Positions 4,382 to 5,318 of a stretch of DNA of 5,318 nucleotides are shown here, one piece after another; positions within the stretch are counted from its first letter, which is position 1; every line of letters begins with the position of its first letter. Origin of the DNA: an uncultured Paracoccus sp. GTDB taxonomy: Bacteria; Pseudomonadota; Alphaproteobacteria; Rhodobacterales; Rhodobacteraceae. The position numbers were made by a program, and so were the translations under genes. The notes beneath the pieces are model-generated. The model was not told where the DNA came from and made no database searches. It worked only from the letters and a program-made list of their open reading frames with translations. The stretch covers positions 1-5,318 of the forward strand of contig NZ_CAMIOH010000221.1 of assembly GCF_946221145.1 (NCBI RefSeq). Reading direction: 5' to 3'.

Positions 4382-4915
4382 TTACTTCTTCTTGCCTTCC
4401 TTGCGGAAGACGAACTCGCCCTTGTAGCGGATGCCCTTGCCCTTGTACGGCTCGGGCTTGCGCCACTCGCGGATGTTCGCGGCCACCTGACCAACAAGCT
4501 GCTGGTCGATGCCTTCCACAACGATTTCGGTCTGCTTCGGCGCCGTGATCGTCACGCCGTCCGGCGTTTCGAAGTTCACGTCATGCGAATAGCCCAGAGC
4601 CAGCTTCAGGGTCTTGCCCTGCATCGTGGCACGATAGCCGACGCCCTGGATTTCCAGCTCTTTCTTGAAGCCTTGCGACACGCCGACGGTCAGGTTTTCC
4701 ACCATCGAGCGGGTCAGGCCCCATTGCTGGCGCGCGCGCTTCGAAGTTCCGCGCGGCTTGACCGCGACGGAGCCTTCGTCCAGCACCAGATCCACATCAT
4801 CGGTCGCCGTGAAGCTGCGGGTGCCTTTCGGCCCCTTCACTTCGATGGTCTGACCCTTGATCTCGGCCGTCACGCCCTTGGGCAGCGCGACCGGCTTTTT
4901 ACCAATCCGAGACAT
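4382..4915 (-). CDS. rplF: 50S ribosomal protein L6
   Basis: L6 binds 23S rRNA near the sarcin-ricin loop and the factor-binding site and takes part in late 50S assembly. The product is 177 residues, the same length as E. coli L6, and begins MSRIGKKPVALPKGV. Two tandem alpha-beta repeats of the family are recognisable: the first has IKGQTIEVKGPKG, the second GVGYRATMQGKTLKLALGYSH. The bacterial signature PEPYKGKGIRY starts at residue 154, and the tail is Lys-rich. The start at 4915 follows an excellent AAGGAGG (4927-4921) that overlaps the rpsH stop; the genes are 10 bp apart. The frame is open back to 5089 within rpsH, but that extension is antisense-like noise. Confidence 0.98.
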   Translation of the reverse strand: MSRIGKKPVALPKGVTAEIKGQTIEVKGPKGTRSFTATDDVDLVLDEGSVAVKPRGTSKRARQQWGLTRSMVENLTVGVSQGFKKELEIQGVGYRATMQGKTLKLALGYSHDVNFETPDGVTITAPKQTEIVVEGIDQQLVGQVAANIREWRKPEPYKGKGIRYKGEFVFRKEGKKK

Positions 4916-4925
4916 TGCGCCCTCC

Positions 4926-5318
4926 TTAGAACACGGTGCAGAGGACTTCGCCGCCGACATTGGCGTTGCGAGCCGCTGCATCCGACATGACGCCCTTGGG
5001 GGTCGAGACGATCGAGACGCCCAAACCCTGACGGACCTGCGGGATTTCCTTGGCGCCCGCATACACGCGGCGGCCAGGCTTCGACACACGCGACAGTTCC
5101 CGGATGACCGGGGTGCCGTCGTGATATTTCAGACCGATCTCCAGTTCGGCATGGCCGGCTGCAGAGGTCACTTCATCATAGCCGCGGATGTAGCCTTCGG
5201 CTTTCAGCACGTCCAGAACCCAAGCGCGCAGCTTGGAGGCCGGGGTGCGCACGGTCGATTTGCCGCGCATCTGCGCATTGCGGATGCGGGTCAGCATATC
5301 GCCGAGAGGATCGTTCAT
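4926..5318 (-). CDS. rpsH: 30S ribosomal protein S8
   Basis: S8 is a primary 16S rRNA binder in the central domain. In E. coli it also represses the spc operon by binding an rRNA-like site in the mRNA near rplE. The 130-residue product is complete, begins MNDPLGDMLTRIRNAQ, and carries the full C-terminal RNA-binding signature at 98-130 (GLGVSIVSTPKGVMSD, then GGEVLCTVF). The ATG is the last codon of the window, so its ribosome-binding site and the expected upstream neighbour rpsN cannot be seen. Whether S8 represses translation in this organism cannot be judged, because the target site would also lie outside the window. Confidence 0.98.
   Translation of the reverse strand: MNDPLGDMLTRIRNAQMRGKSTVRTPASKLRAWVLDVLKAEGYIRGYDEVTSAAGHAELEIGLKYHDGTPVIRELSRVSKPGRRVYAGAKEIPQVRQGLGVSIVSTPKGVMSDAAARNANVGGEVLCTVF

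Noticed and set aside
3082..4990. Long plus-strand open frames (3082-4074 and 3782-4990) across rpmD, rpsE, rplR and rplF
   Set aside because: They lie antisense to unmistakable ribosomal protein genes, show no family resemblance or signal, and long antisense frames are expected in GC-rich coding DNA.

Overview
The window is GC-rich chromosomal DNA that looks like an alphaproteobacterium of the Rhodobacteraceae/Paracoccaceae type, and Paracoccus is a reasonable guess. The reasons are the wording of the ribosomal proteins (S8, L6, L18, S5, L30, L15), the Ala-rich tails on S5 and L15, and an exported protein with a VPLPA-CTERM sorting tail, a signal I associate with this family. The genus is inferred from memory of family sequences and not from a search.

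Right part (5318 down to 3118, minus strand): a block of the spc ribosomal-protein operon in the usual order rpsH-rplF-rplR-rpsE-rpmD. Its genes are 10-12 bp apart, and most Shine-Dalgarno sequences overlap the preceding stop codon. The exception is a 112-bp rplR-rpsE spacer holding three inverted repeats. rpsH begins exactly at the window edge.

Middle part (3117 down to 593): in most bacteria rplO follows rpmD directly. Here about 2.5 kb lies between them. It holds a strong hairpin terminator just past rpmD, a plus-strand gene for a VPLPA-CTERM protein (2366-3049), a minus-strand gene for a probable outer-membrane beta-barrel (1437-2165), and a plus-strand gene for a small Cys-containing exported protein with a Gly/Ala-rich C-terminus (823-1434). 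All three inserted proteins carry an N-terminal signal peptide. None has a function I can name.

Left part (592 down to 1, minus strand): rplO (L15), then 112 bp without a gene and rich in potential hairpins. The next gene of the standard order, secY, is not visible.

Working picture: the ribosomal genes supply parts of the small and large subunits. The terminator and the two plus-strand genes between rpmD and rplO imply that rplO, and perhaps the rest of the spc/alpha genes beyond the window, are transcribed from a separate promoter. A good candidate (TTGCCG, 17 bp, TATACG on the minus strand) lies about 95 bp before rplO. I see no transposase, integrase, tRNA, CRISPR array or known defence genes. 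Apart from the split operon and its envelope-protein insert, the window is ordinary housekeeping DNA.
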